Of a stretch of DNA of 64,000 nt, positions 8,450 through 17,401 are shown piece after piece. This DNA is from an uncultured Planctomycetaceae bacterium (GTDB lineage: Bacteria > Planctomycetota > Planctomycetia > Planctomycetales > Planctomycetaceae). The notes under the pieces were generated by a model. The model was not told the origin of the DNA and ran no database searches. It was given only the letters and a program-made list of their open reading frames with translations. A program made the position numbers and the translations under genes. The first letter of the stretch is position 1; every line of letters starts with the position of its first letter. The DNA is taken from assembly GCA_943787265.1 (NCBI GenBank), contig CALSLT010000017.1:62001-126000 (forward strand), written 5' to 3'.

Positions 8450-10879
8450 TCAGCGCGCGTCACGAAACAAATCACTCGCAGGATTTGATACGTCGGCCTC
8501 AATGTATAGTGGTACGCCGTCAGTTCGTTTCAGAACCTGCTGCACCTCGTCGGCAGAAACGTCGTTCCGTCCCGATGCCGCTTCGATCATTGTTTTTGCG
8601 TGGCGTTTTGTCAGTCGATTTAAAGCGACCTGAGTCTGGTGAGCGCGGCTGCCCCACGGTGTTTCGAAGTCAGACCGAAACGTCAGCAGAGTCATGATTC
8701 TGTCGCTGAAGCCGCCTTCGGCCAGAGCGGTCAAAAAACTGAGCGTTGCCGGGTCGACCCACTGAAGGTTTTCGATGACCAGTAGCAGCGGAGATTCTTT
8801 GGCCTGTGCTTTCAGCCAGTCGATCAGAACCTGGCAGGATTGCTCGCGTCGCTGCGTGGCACTCAAGCTTGTGCGCAGCCGATACGAACTGTCTCGGACT
8901 CCAAGTTCGGAACCGAGCACGCAGGCTGGCTCTGAAATGGATGTCTCTGCGCTTTCGAGTAGTGCATCGATGCGAGAACTGATCGTCATCGGACCGTCGA
9001 GGTTATCGAACTCGTTGTGACTGTGCTTCAGCCAGTGCATCAGTGGGTGAAGGCTTTGCCCTTGCTGGAACGGTCGGCAGTTCCAGACGATGGTCCTGGC
9101 TGAAACTGATTTGCCGTCGGCACCACTGTCAGATGAGTCAGCGGCGTGAGAAACCAGTTCACGCACCATGCGTGTTTTTCCCATACCTTCGTCGCCGATC
9201 AACAGGACGATCTGTCCCATTCCTTCGCAGGTTTGATCCCAGCGAGATTTCAGCATGGCGAACTGCGACTTGCGGCCGGACAAGGGAAGCTGATTTCGTA
9301 TCAGATCGCCGCGAACTTTCAACGTGCCACCGTCTCGATCTGCAAACCGGAAGTGGCCGGTGTCTGGCAACCGGAATGACGGTTTTGATTTGTCACAATG
9401 CAGGCTTCGAGTCAACAGCTCACACCCACGAGCGCAAACTTTGATCTTGCCATTTTCGACGGTTGCTTCGAGTTCTGTGACCTGGCGATCGATCGATTCG
9501 GGACTCACTGGCTGGTCAACATCGCGTTGCGAACGCAGGCGCGCGGAAATAGCTCGAATGACGACTGCGCTGTCAGAATTTTCTGCTTCATCCGCTTGCG
9601 ACTTCTGTTCCGTCGAAATTGCACGCAGGCATCGAACCACGCGATCGCAGAAGGAGACGGTCCAATCCGAATTCGGATTGGAAGCCGGAAGTGAAAACAG
9701 CAAACCGTCGCCGGACCAGGGTTCGGGCTGAATGTCGATTTTCTCGAGAGTCGTTGCCAGTGCGTCGAGCACCAGCCCGTCTGGTGGATCCGGCTGGATC
9801 AGCATCACTCGGCGAACGGATGTCGGGCCGGTTACTCGCATACGTTGCGAGTTTGTCAGCGAGTCGCTCTCAGTTGATCGTGAGTTGTCGCCTTGATTGC
9901 TCTGTTCGCATTGTGTTAGCAGACGGTTGAAGGCTTTCGACAGCTCCTTTGCTGACCTCGGTCGGTCAACTGGTACCTTGGCGAGACACTGCAGGCAAAG
10001 TTGCTCCAGCTCGCGAGGAATCTCGGGGGCTAGTTGCCGTGGCGGCTGGGGAGCGTCTTCGCGAATCTGTCGTTGAACTTCGTTTCGGTTGTCCGCGCGA
10101 AACGGATACCGGCCACAGACCAACCGGTAAAGCAGAACTCCGACGCCGTAAACGTCCATCTCAGATGTCAGAGGAAATCGCAACGCATCTACGTTTTCCG
10201 GAGCGACGCATACGAGCGACTTGTGGTCTGCAGTCGCAGACAGTTCGTCAGAGACAAGGCACAGCGCAAAGTCCGCAATCTTTGTGAGTTGTTGGTTTCT
10301 GAGAAAGATTCGCGCAGCTTGCAGGCAGCCGTGAGCAAGTCCGGCCTTATGAACTGGAACCAACGCGTCAGCGATCTGGCTGACGATACGCAAGGATTCC
10401 AGCCAGGCTGGCCGTCGCGTTGCAAGGAGTTGCTCAAGCGTGGCACCGGACACGGGGGGCATGGTTACCACGCAGCCATCGTGAATCTCACCGACCGACT
10501 CTATCAACAGGATTCCGGTCGCATCGATCTCCTGAAGCTGGGTGGCGATGCTCTGCAGCCGTTCGATTCCGGTTAACGGAACGATTCCGCGTGCGCTTCG
10601 GAACGCAACGACACGAGGTGCAGTTGATGGCTCCTCGCATTGCGAAACCGACTCCTGATCCGTATCCGCATGGACAGCCACAGCGTCACTCTTCCGGGCG
10701 GCAAATACCGACGACAATTCGTCGCGCGGTCGGACGAGGGTCTCGTCGGCTTGATCGGCTGTGTCAGCCGGCACGATGACGGTTCCATCGACTCTTCCGC
10801 GGGGTTCAGATTTGCTGCTCTCAAAGGGTGCGTTACTCACGGTAAACCGCAAACCATTTCGCTGGAAATGGCGGAGCAA
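8450..10879 (-). CDS. Pseudokinase - AAA ATPase regulator, shortened paralogue
   Basis: The 809-aa protein is homologous to the downstream kinase but degenerate and shorter. The kinase region (about 100-325) has no glycine loop or VAIK lysine, the catalytic loop reads HGCLQAARIFL (183-193) instead of HRDLKPxN, and DFG reads DFA (203-205), so phosphotransfer is not expected. A weak cyclase-like region (about 350-530) keeps a GDG (390-392). The ATPase has Walker A GDEGMGKT (562-569) and a VIENLQWVD Walker B-like segment. The protein stops just after the GVPLYIE motif, where its neighbour continues into AAA lid and TPR regions. The listed start is TTG at 10879; GTG at 10840 is an alternative. 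It may be a regulatory partner of the downstream kinase or a truncated duplicate; the intact frame argues for a retained function. Confidence 0.75.
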   Translation of the reverse strand: MLRHFQRNGLRFTVSNAPFESSKSEPRGRVDGTVIVPADTADQADETLVRPRDELSSVFAARKSDAVAVHADTDQESVSQCEEPSTAPRVVAFRSARGIVPLTGIERLQSIATQLQEIDATGILLIESVGEIHDGCVVTMPPVSGATLEQLLATRRPAWLESLRIVSQIADALVPVHKAGLAHGCLQAARIFLRNQQLTKIADFALCLVSDELSATADHKSLVCVAPENVDALRFPLTSEMDVYGVGVLLYRLVCGRYPFRADNRNEVQRQIREDAPQPPRQLAPEIPRELEQLCLQCLAKVPVDRPRSAKELSKAFNRLLTQCEQSNQGDNSRSTESDSLTNSQRMRVTGPTSVRRVMLIQPDPPDGLVLDALATTLEKIDIQPEPWSGDGLLFSLPASNPNSDWTVSFCDRVVRCLRAISTEQKSQADEAENSDSAVVIRAISARLRSQRDVDQPVSPESIDRQVTELEATVENGKIKVCARGCELLTRSLHCDKSKPSFRLPDTGHFRFADRDGGTLKVRGDLIRNQLPLSGRKSQFAMLKSRWDQTCEGMGQIVLLIGDEGMGKTRMVRELVSHAADSSDSGADGKSVSARTIVWNCRPFQQGQSLHPLMHWLKHSHNEFDNLDGPMTISSRIDALLESAETSISEPACVLGSELGVRDSSYRLRTSLSATQRREQSCQVLIDWLKAQAKESPLLLVIENLQWVDPATLSFLTALAEGGFSDRIMTLLTFRSDFETPWGSRAHQTQVALNRLTKRHAKTMIEAASGRNDVSADEVQQVLKRTDGVPLYIEADVSNPASDLFRDAR

Positions 10880-10991
10880 ATGAACTCAGATCGTGAACGA
10901 TCCAAGTTTCAAGGCCCGCCAGTGACTGCCCATCACTAACCGAACTTCGCATCAAATCATGATTATGAGAAAACGACAACCACATAAGGCC

Positions 10992-11159
10992 TTAGATATG
11001 GGCACAAATCCAAATTAACTGGCAGTAATCCGGCACGTTTTCCAGCAGTAACGACTGATTCCAGGCGGTCGGGATTGCCTGGCCGGAGCTGGTCGTATTT
11101 AATGAATAAGCGTTTTTGAATGTGACGTCTTCAAAATCACCTTCACCCACCACGCTCAT
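10992..11159 (-). CDS. Possible small ORF, 55 aa, unknown
   Basis: A 55-codon frame starts at ATG 11159 with GGGAGG eight bases upstream (11168-11173), an unusually good ribosome-binding site for this window. The product has no recognised domain and no obvious membrane segment; it ends YCQLIWICAHI. It lies in the 384-nt gap between the divergent pseudokinase and adaptor genes and would be the first gene of the kinase transcription unit, 112 nt before it. It could also be chance or a gene remnant. Nothing else is evident in this gap. Confidence 0.3.
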   Translation of the reverse strand: MSVVGEGDFEDVTFKNAYSLNTTSSGQAIPTAWNQSLLLENVPDYCQLIWICAHI

Positions 11160-11263
11160 GCCACCGGCCTCCCTTGCCATCCCCGGTCAGCTCTCCGCTG
11201 CATCCGCAAACTTCTGACGACATCTGTGGATATTTCACAGACCTGCCCGATCGAGCCCCGCTC

Positions 11264-12472
11264 ATGCGATATGTTCTGTTTCTCATCGCCGTTTCACTCG
11301 CTGGCGCCTTCGGATGGCATCTCTATGGCGAATCGCTTGAGTCGGTCGAATCTGAACCGAAAGATAAAAAGACGGACGTCGCAGCAGTTGATGTCCTGCG
11401 AGTCGTTTCGCAGCCGATTGCTGAACGAATCGAGCTCGTCGGAAGCCTCGAACCAGTTACTGAAGTTGCAATCCGGTCGCGACTGAGTGGTTATCTTGGC
11501 CGAGTCCCGTTCGACGTCGGCGACCGGGTTGAGAAGAACCAGATAGTCGTAGAACTCGACGATGCAGCCACGCGGGAACTGGTTACCCGGGCTGCGGCGG
11601 CGGAGCAGGTCGCGGCTGCGCAACTGAAGGCTCAGGTCGCACGGGAAGGGCAGGCACTCCGCGAAGTCATGCGGCTGCGAGAATTAGCCGAATCAGGAGT
11701 CAGTACGACTCAACAGATCGAAGAAGCTGAATCTGTTTTGAGCGTGTCAAAGGCCGAAACGGAGCTGGAACGGGCTCGGCAGGCCCAGGCAAAAGCCGAT
11801 CTGGAGCGTGCTCGGTTGGCCCTCGACGAGCTGCAGATTTCGACACCGATCAGCGGGTACGTGGCTGAGAGAAATGCCGACATCGGCGACCTGTCACGTG
11901 CGGAAGACGTGCTGCTGAGGATTGTTGATCTCAGTTCAATCCGCACGGTCGTCAACGTTGTTGAACGTGACTATGGAAAAATCAAACTCGGCGAGACCGC
12001 GACTATCAGCGTCGACGGAATTCCGAACCGCCAGTTTACCGGCCGAATCGTGCAGCAGGCTCCCGTATTAGATCCGACGACTCGCACTGGTCGAGTGATG
12101 ATCGACATCGAAAACGAGGATGCACTTCTTAAACCGGGAATGCATGGCCGAGTTATGATCACTGTCTCACAGCTTTCACAAGCCATAGCTGTTCCCGCTT
12201 CGGCCGTTCATGGCCCAGCCGGCGGGCAATATCTTTATACGATCGACGAAGCCAGTAAGACCGCTGTCAGACAGTCAGTTTCTGTAGGATTCCGTGATGG
12301 AGACCTGATTCAAGTGCTGACGGGTCTGAATGAGAATTCACTCGTCGTGACACTCGGTGGGCGGTTGATCAAAGACGGCTCGACGGTCGACTTCGTCGAA
12401 ATGCCAAGGCAGCCGCTGGTGTCAGAATTCTCTGTAGATCGCAACGAACTTTCTGCGTCTACTGGCGAGTAA
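11264..12472 (+). CDS. HlyD/RND-type periplasmic adaptor (membrane fusion protein)
   Basis: The product is about 402 aa from the ATG at 11264, which begins the signal anchor MRYVLFLIAVSLAGAFGW. The longer frame from 11174 adds 30 residues that do not look like part of the protein. The order is barrel-sandwich/lipoyl half (SRLSGYLGRVPFDVGDRVEK), a coiled-coil hairpin rich in Ala, Glu and Arg (about 115-200 in this numbering), the second lipoyl half (STPISGYVAERNADIGD), then beta-barrel and membrane-proximal domains (KPGMHGRVMI). Adaptors of this family connect an inner-membrane RND or ABC pump to an outer-membrane channel. No pump or TolC-like gene is visible beside it, so its partner must be elsewhere. 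Confidence 0.85.
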   Translation: MRYVLFLIAVSLAGAFGWHLYGESLESVESEPKDKKTDVAAVDVLRVVSQPIAERIELVGSLEPVTEVAIRSRLSGYLGRVPFDVGDRVEKNQIVVELDDAATRELVTRAAAAEQVAAAQLKAQVAREGQALREVMRLRELAESGVSTTQQIEEAESVLSVSKAETELERARQAQAKADLERARLALDELQISTPISGYVAERNADIGDLSRAEDVLLRIVDLSSIRTVVNVVERDYGKIKLGETATISVDGIPNRQFTGRIVQQAPVLDPTTRTGRVMIDIENEDALLKPGMHGRVMITVSQLSQAIAVPASAVHGPAGGQYLYTIDEASKTAVRQSVSVGFRDGDLIQVLTGLNENSLVVTLGGRLIKDGSTVDFVEMPRQPLVSEFSVDRNELSASTGE

Positions 12473-12723
12473 GTCTGCGGGACGAACTGGGGCTGGAACT
12501 CGGCGTGAATTTGAGCGTCCGACGGCTATACTGCCTCAACGCGTTCTGCGAGCACTTCCCAAATTGGCATTCGCCATTCATTTCGTCCGGGTCGAGTTTC
12601 AGCCAACTATTGCTGCGGATATTCGATCAATCGGTCTCGTGCGAAGCTTTTCTGTCGGTCAGGCCCGGCAATAGAGCAGCGCATTTCGATCAACTGACCT
12701 TCTTCGACATCGGAGTAGATTAC

Positions 12724-14424
12724 GTGTCGCGAAATCTCTTGATGCTGACTGTTTCCGTCGGGCTTTTGACGGGTCTGTTTTCGTTCGGTGTGTCGGAGTC
12801 TGCTTTCGCTCAGCGGAAGAAAGCTGCTCCGAAAAAGACGCCGCAAACTCGTCTGCCAACACAGGCAGCGAAGACGGATGTCGAAGTGGCTCCGGTCGCG
12901 GAGCGATTGCAGGCTTCGGCGATCCGTTCAGCTAACCGCATCGATATGCTTGTTGAAGCTGATCTAAGAAAGCACAACCTCAAGCCAAATCCTCCTTCGA
13001 CGGATGAAGAATTCGTCCGACGGATTTACCTCGACACAACGGGCTCAATTCCGACTGCTTTTCGAGCCAGACTTTTCCTGAGATCCCGATCGTCGTCGAA
13101 GCGGGTCGCGATTATTGATCGCTTGCTTGGTGATCCTGGCTACGGAAGCCAGATGTACAACTGGCTGGCCGACATCATGAGGCTGGTCGACAAGGTCGAT
13201 AACAATACCTACCTCAGGCCGTACAGCGATTGGGTCAAGCAAAGTCTGCGAGACAACACGCCGTGGGACAAGATGGTCAACGACATGCTGTCGTCAGAAG
13301 GCAAAGTCTGGGAGAACCCGGCTGCCGGCTTCGTACTTCGCGATCCCGGTATGCCGCTCGACAATCTGAACAACGCCGTCCGCATGTTTATGGGCACTCG
13401 GATTGGCTGTGCCCAGTGCCACGATCATCCATTTGATCGATGGACTCAGAAAGAGTTCTACCAGCTCGCTGCATTCACTGGCGGAACCGAGTATCGACTT
13501 GCACGAACTAACATGTCGAAGCTCAACAACGGCACGATCGACAAGGCCGCACCCGGCGGAGATCGATCGATGGAAGCTCGACTTGGCCGCAGCATCGTTC
13601 GGCTCAACCGAGCGGCGATCTGGAGCAACGATAAGAAACAGCTCAAGTTTCCTAATGACTATCAATACGACGATGCTAAACCCGGTCAGTTAACGACGCC
13701 GACCTTCCTGTTCGATACAAAGAAGGCATCATTCTCGCTTCCGGAACGACGACAGATTTTTGCGGACTGGGTGACGGACGAATCGAATGATCGGTTTGCC
13801 ATTACGATCGCCAATCGTCTTTGGAAAAAAGCGATGGGCATCGGTCTGATCGAACCGGTCGACGACATGATGGACGAGACCGAACCATCCAATCCGGCGT
13901 TGATGGAGTTTCTCGCAAGCGAAATCAAACGCCTGAATTTCGACCTCAAAGAATTCCAACGAATCATCTACTACTCGAAAACTTACCAGCGGCAGGTCAC
14001 TTACGCCGACTTGGACCCGGATAAGCACTATCGATTCCCCGGCCCGATCCTGCGTCGAATGACTGCGGAGCAGGTTTGGGATTCACTGCTGACGCTGACG
14101 CTCGAAAATCCGGATGCGATTCTTCGACCAGACGACTCGCAATACACAAAGATTATTGACATCGATGTGAAAACGACCGCACAGCAGGTTATTCAGAAAG
14201 CGAAACAGCTCGACGCTTACAACAAGGCTCAGCGAACGTCTCGGAACAAACGACTTTACAAGGGCCAGGAACTGGTCCGCGCGTCCGAGTTACCTCAGCC
14301 GCTGCCAGAAGGCCACTTCGTCCGCCAGTTTGGACAAAGTGACCGAGCAATCATTAGCGACAGCCACACCGAAGGAACTGTTCCACAGTTGCTGACCATG
14401 TTCAACGGCCCGGTCACCACATGA
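12724..14424 (+). CDS. DUF1549/DUF1553 protein, 3' end frameshifted
   Basis: The start is set at GTG 12724, with GGAG eight bases upstream, because it opens a signal peptide (NLLMLTVSVGLLTGLF, then AFAQ). The longer frame from 12505 adds 73 residues without family similarity. DUF1549 follows, with FVRRIYLDTTGSIPT and a haem-like CAQCHDHPFDRW motif, then DUF1553 with NRLWKKAMGIGLIEPVDD. The frame hits TGA at 14422-14424 directly after the TMFNGPVT block, where relatives continue with an MLERGS segment. That continuation is present in the -1 frame from 14421, so one base appears to be missing near 14416-14420. These proteins pair with DUF1501 partners, as here; the function is unknown, probably exported and redox-linked. 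Confidence 0.8.
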   Translation: MSRNLLMLTVSVGLLTGLFSFGVSESAFAQRKKAAPKKTPQTRLPTQAAKTDVEVAPVAERLQASAIRSANRIDMLVEADLRKHNLKPNPPSTDEEFVRRIYLDTTGSIPTAFRARLFLRSRSSSKRVAIIDRLLGDPGYGSQMYNWLADIMRLVDKVDNNTYLRPYSDWVKQSLRDNTPWDKMVNDMLSSEGKVWENPAAGFVLRDPGMPLDNLNNAVRMFMGTRIGCAQCHDHPFDRWTQKEFYQLAAFTGGTEYRLARTNMSKLNNGTIDKAAPGGDRSMEARLGRSIVRLNRAAIWSNDKKQLKFPNDYQYDDAKPGQLTTPTFLFDTKKASFSLPERRQIFADWVTDESNDRFAITIANRLWKKAMGIGLIEPVDDMMDETEPSNPALMEFLASEIKRLNFDLKEFQRIIYYSKTYQRQVTYADLDPDKHYRFPGPILRRMTAEQVWDSLLTLTLENPDAILRPDDSQYTKIIDIDVKTTAQQVIQKAKQLDAYNKAQRTSRNKRLYKGQELVRASELPQPLPEGHFVRQFGQSDRAIISDSHTEGTVPQLLTMFNGPVTT

Positions 14425-14639
14425 TGCTTGAGCGAGGCTCGGTCATCTATAACGAGGTAACTGAATTGAAGATTATCAACGACCAGCTCGATGTGATCTT
14501 CCTGAGCCTTCTGAGCCGAACCCCGACAGAACGCGAAGTCGCCTCTGCCAAACGTGAAATACGATCGGCTGGCAACGCAGGCTTTGGAAATGTCATCTGG
14601 GCATTGCTTAACACTCGAGAGTTCTTGTTCATTCAATAG
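14421..14639 (+). CDS. Detached C-terminal part of the DUF1553 protein
   Basis: This frame encodes 72 residues, MLERGSVIYNEV through FGNVIWALLNTREFLFIQ, which is the normal C-terminal end of DUF1553 proteins. Its ATG (14421-14423) overlaps the TGA of the preceding frame (14422-14424), so it could be translated by re-initiation as a separate piece. More simply, it is one gene with a single-base deletion in the genome or in the assembly. The next gene starts 87 nt downstream with its own ribosome-binding site. Confidence 0.75.
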   Translation: MMLERGSVIYNEVTELKIINDQLDVIFLSLLSRTPTEREVASAKREIRSAGNAGFGNVIWALLNTREFLFIQ

Positions 14640-14725
14640 TTGCTGAATCACGCAGTGCGACTCTGACTGCTGAAACTTGCTATATCCAGCTCAAATAAAA
14701 CACTCGTCACAGATAAGGACGAACC

Positions 14726-16027
14726 ATGTTCTCGCAGAATACGTCACGGCTTGACTCACTTTCCCGGCGACAATTGATGTCGGATGTTGCCCGCTATGCA
14801 CTTGGCGTCAGCCTGTTGCCTGCTGGCATGGAATCGGTTCTGGACGCTGCCGAGAAGGCGCGGACCAGCAGCACGCTTCGACCGGGCGGCAAGGCGAAGA
14901 AGGTAATCTACCTCTACATGTCCGGAGCAATGAGTCAGCTCGACACGTTCGATCCAAAGCCAAAGAGCGATGTTCAGGGGCAGACGGGCGTCATCAAAAC
15001 GAAGATTCCCGGCGTGCAATTGAGCGAGCACATGAAGCAGCTTGCTCAGATGTCAGACAAGCTGGCGATCGTTCGATCAATGAGTACTTCAACCGGTGCT
15101 CACGGCCCGGCAAAGTATCTGCTGCGAACAAGCTACCGCCCGCTGGCCACAACAAAGCATCCGGGCATTGGTTCGTGGATGCACAAAATCCTTGGCCGTG
15201 ATCACAAAGAATTGCCGGCCAGTGTGCAGATCGGCGGTGGACTCGGTCCTGGTTACCTTGGTGCAGAGTTCGCACCGGTACCACTGGGTGATCCGGCGAA
15301 AGGGCTGCAGAATACCACGTCTCCAAGTTACCTGACGGAGTCGTCTTTCGATAAGCGAATGAAATTGTCGAACGTTTTTGATTCTGACTTCAGAAAGAAA
15401 GCAAACGCCAGCAGTCAGGTAACCGGTTATGACGACCTTTACTCGGAAGCAATCGGCCTGCTGCGAAGTGAAGACCTGAAAGCGTTCGACCTGACCAAAG
15501 AATCGAAAGAGGCCAAAGAAGCTTACGGTGGAACTCGGTTCGGCAATGCAGCATTGCTCGCCCGTCGGCTTGTTCAGAGCGGCGTTCGATTCGTTGAGAT
15601 TTCATTCGGAAGCTGGGACCACCATTACCAACTCTTCGATAACCTGCCGGCAAAAGCTCAGGAACTCGATAAGGTCGTGGGCACTCTGCTGAAGGATCTC
15701 CAGAGCCGTGGTCTGCTTGACGATACTCTCGTTGTGATCGCATCCGAATTTGGCAGGAAGCCAAAGGTCAATCAAAACAGCGGTCGCGACCACCACCCTG
15801 CAGCATTTTCCACAGTGTTGGCCGGAGGTGGCATCAAAGGCGGTCAGGTTTATGGGGCAACCGACGAGGACGCCTTCCACGTCGATGAAGATCCTGTTTC
15901 TGTCGAAGACTTCAATGCGACGATCGCTCATGCGGTCGGCATTCAGCATAACAAAGAAATCTTCTCGCCCGACGGCCGGCCATTCACGCTGGGCAACGGC
16001 GGCAGCCCGATTGAGAAGCTCTTCTAA
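14726..16027 (+). CDS. DUF1501 domain protein (Tat-type signal)
   Basis: This complete 433-aa DUF1501 protein has an N-terminal SRRQLM twin-arginine-like motif (about 13-18) followed by a modest hydrophobic stretch, so export in folded form is likely. Family blocks: KKVIYLYMSGAMSQLDTFDP, GAHGPAKYLL, ASEFGRKP and GRDHHPAAFSTVLAGGGIKG. AAGGA lies 7 nt before the ATG. It is the usual downstream partner of the DUF1549/DUF1553 gene. The fold is alkaline-phosphatase/sulfatase-like; no substrate is established. A strong hairpin follows the stop. Confidence 0.92.
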   Translation: MFSQNTSRLDSLSRRQLMSDVARYALGVSLLPAGMESVLDAAEKARTSSTLRPGGKAKKVIYLYMSGAMSQLDTFDPKPKSDVQGQTGVIKTKIPGVQLSEHMKQLAQMSDKLAIVRSMSTSTGAHGPAKYLLRTSYRPLATTKHPGIGSWMHKILGRDHKELPASVQIGGGLGPGYLGAEFAPVPLGDPAKGLQNTTSPSYLTESSFDKRMKLSNVFDSDFRKKANASSQVTGYDDLYSEAIGLLRSEDLKAFDLTKESKEAKEAYGGTRFGNAALLARRLVQSGVRFVEISFGSWDHHYQLFDNLPAKAQELDKVVGTLLKDLQSRGLLDDTLVVIASEFGRKPKVNQNSGRDHHPAAFSTVLAGGGIKGGQVYGATDEDAFHVDEDPVSVEDFNATIAHAVGIQHNKEIFSPDGRPFTLGNGGSPIEKLF

Positions 16028-16055
16028 GAGTCACGCAAAGGGTTGAAGAAAACGA

Positions 16056-16094
16056 AAACGAGCCGGTGAGAAAAGTTTCTCAACCGGCTCGTTT
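16056..16094 (+). terminator. Intrinsic terminator after the DUF1501 gene
   Basis: The arms AAACGAGCCGGTGAGAA and TTCTCAACCGGCTCGTTT pair over about 17 bases with one bulged T, around a tiny loop. The hairpin begins 28 nt after the stop codon. The following T stretch is short (TTT, then GCC), so termination strength is uncertain. Confidence 0.75.
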
Positions 16095-16285
16095 GCCTTG
16101 CGGAAGCCATCATTGCCTAAGAGCAGATCCGGTCCGTGATCTATTTCTTAGAACTGTTATGAGACTTGCCACGCAGAGGCGACAGCGTCGGCCCGCTTCG
16201 CCTGTCTGCACTGAGTTAAGTCCCTCAAATAGTGGCCATGCCGGTTTGGATATTCAACAACTTTTTTCATAGTTGTTCGATTTTG

Positions 16286-17302
16286 TCAGTGAAGCTGACG
16301 ATCCAAGGCTGTTGCAACTTTGCGACACTGGACGACGGCATCCGCAAAGACCTGCGGAGTCAGGGATTGCGCTCCGTCACTGAGTGCCTTTGACGGATCA
16401 GGATGTACCTCGATGATCAGGCCGTCGCATCCGACAGCGACCGCTGCCGCACACATGGGTGAGACCAGATTGGCGTGCCCGGTTCCGTGGCTCGGATCAA
16501 TGATCACTGGCAGGTGTGTCTTCTCGTGAAGGTACGGAACTGTGGCCAGCGGTAGCGTGAAGCGAGTGTGAGCTTCGAACGTTCGAATGCCGCGTTCGCA
16601 GAGCATGACCTGTGTGTTTCCCTTGTCGAGGATGTACTCTGCGGCGAGAAGGAATTCGTCGATAGTCGCCGCCGGCCCCCGCTTCAGTAGCACAGCCTTT
16701 CTGGTCGCACCGACCGCCGCCAGCAGATTGTAGTTCTGCATGTTGCGAGCCCCGATCTGCAACACGTCGGCATAGTTGGCAACAAGTTCAACCTGATCCG
16801 GCGACATGACTTCGGTGACGACGGCGAGCCCTGTTTCGTCACGAGCAGCCGCCAGCAGTTTCAACCCTTCCTCTTTCATCCCCTGGAAGGCGTAAGGACT
16901 TGTCCGAGGCTTGAACGCTCCACCTCGAAGTGCCGTTGCTCCAGCGTCTCGAACTCGCCGAGCGGACTCCATTATCTGCTCTTCGCTTTCGACCGAGCAT
17001 GGCCCGGCGATTATCCCGATGTTTGGTCCACCGGCAGCGAACTTGCCGATCTCGACAACGGTCGGCTCCGGCTTCGCTTCCAGACTGGCGACTTTGTACG
17101 GAGCAAGAATCGGAACGATCTGCTCGACCTCTTCGCAGGCAGCCAACATTTCTTTCTGCTCGTCGCGTTTTTCACCGATCGCGGCGATGACTGTCCGCTC
17201 CGTTCCGACGATGACGTGAGCCTTCAGTCCGAGGCCTTCAACGCGTTGAACCATGTTCTGAATCATGGTTTCCGTAGAGTTTGGCTTCATAACAACGATC
17301 AT
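16286..17302 (-). CDS. aroF: 3-deoxy-7-phosphoheptulonate (DAHP) synthase, type I beta
   Basis: It catalyses the first step of the shikimate pathway, condensing phosphoenolpyruvate and erythrose 4-phosphate, in the cytoplasm. The 338-aa protein has an N-terminal ferredoxin-like regulatory domain (about 1-75), as in the Thermotoga/Bacillus-type enzymes. The catalytic barrel shows GPCSVES (100-106), KPRTSPYAFQG (131-141), LKRG and the metal-binding IDPSHGTG near the C-terminus. GGGAG lies 8 nt before the ATG. The gene is preceded by a leader peptide and terminator (17366-17480), so its expression is probably set by attenuation on aromatic amino acid supply in addition to allosteric control. It lies 457 nt downstream of the long minus-strand cluster and is probably a separate unit. 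Confidence 0.95.
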   Translation of the reverse strand: MIVVMKPNSTETMIQNMVQRVEGLGLKAHVIVGTERTVIAAIGEKRDEQKEMLAACEEVEQIVPILAPYKVASLEAKPEPTVVEIGKFAAGGPNIGIIAGPCSVESEEQIMESARRVRDAGATALRGGAFKPRTSPYAFQGMKEEGLKLLAAARDETGLAVVTEVMSPDQVELVANYADVLQIGARNMQNYNLLAAVGATRKAVLLKRGPAATIDEFLLAAEYILDKGNTQVMLCERGIRTFEAHTRFTLPLATVPYLHEKTHLPVIIDPSHGTGHANLVSPMCAAAVAVGCDGLIIEVHPDPSKALSDGAQSLTPQVFADAVVQCRKVATALDRQLH

Positions 17303-17365
17303 CTGAGTCTCTCCCGTTGGTTAAACGTGTGAACTGGCGAAATCGCTGAAGGCTTCATTGGGCAC

Positions 17366-17401
17366 AAAAAAAGCCCTGAAGTCCTCGAGGGATTTCAGGG
17401 C
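17366..17401 (-). terminator. Attenuator terminator upstream of aroF
   Basis: On the minus strand, GCCCTGAAATCC - CTCGA - GGACTTCAGGGC forms a 12-bp stem with one A.C mismatch, followed directly by seven Ts (17372-17366). It lies in the leader of aroF, 64 nt before the start codon, so it would stop transcription before the gene is reached. The same left arm can pair with an upstream segment (17440-17450), which makes it a switchable terminator. Confidence 0.85.

Noticed and set aside
12505..12723. Longer N-terminus for the DUF1549/DUF1553 gene
   Set aside because: The extra 73 residues have no family similarity, and a signal peptide with a ribosome-binding site begins at 12724.
16255..16285. 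AACAACT/AGTTGTT hairpin as an aroF terminator
   Set aside because: The stem is only seven A/T-rich pairs and no T-run follows on the minus strand.
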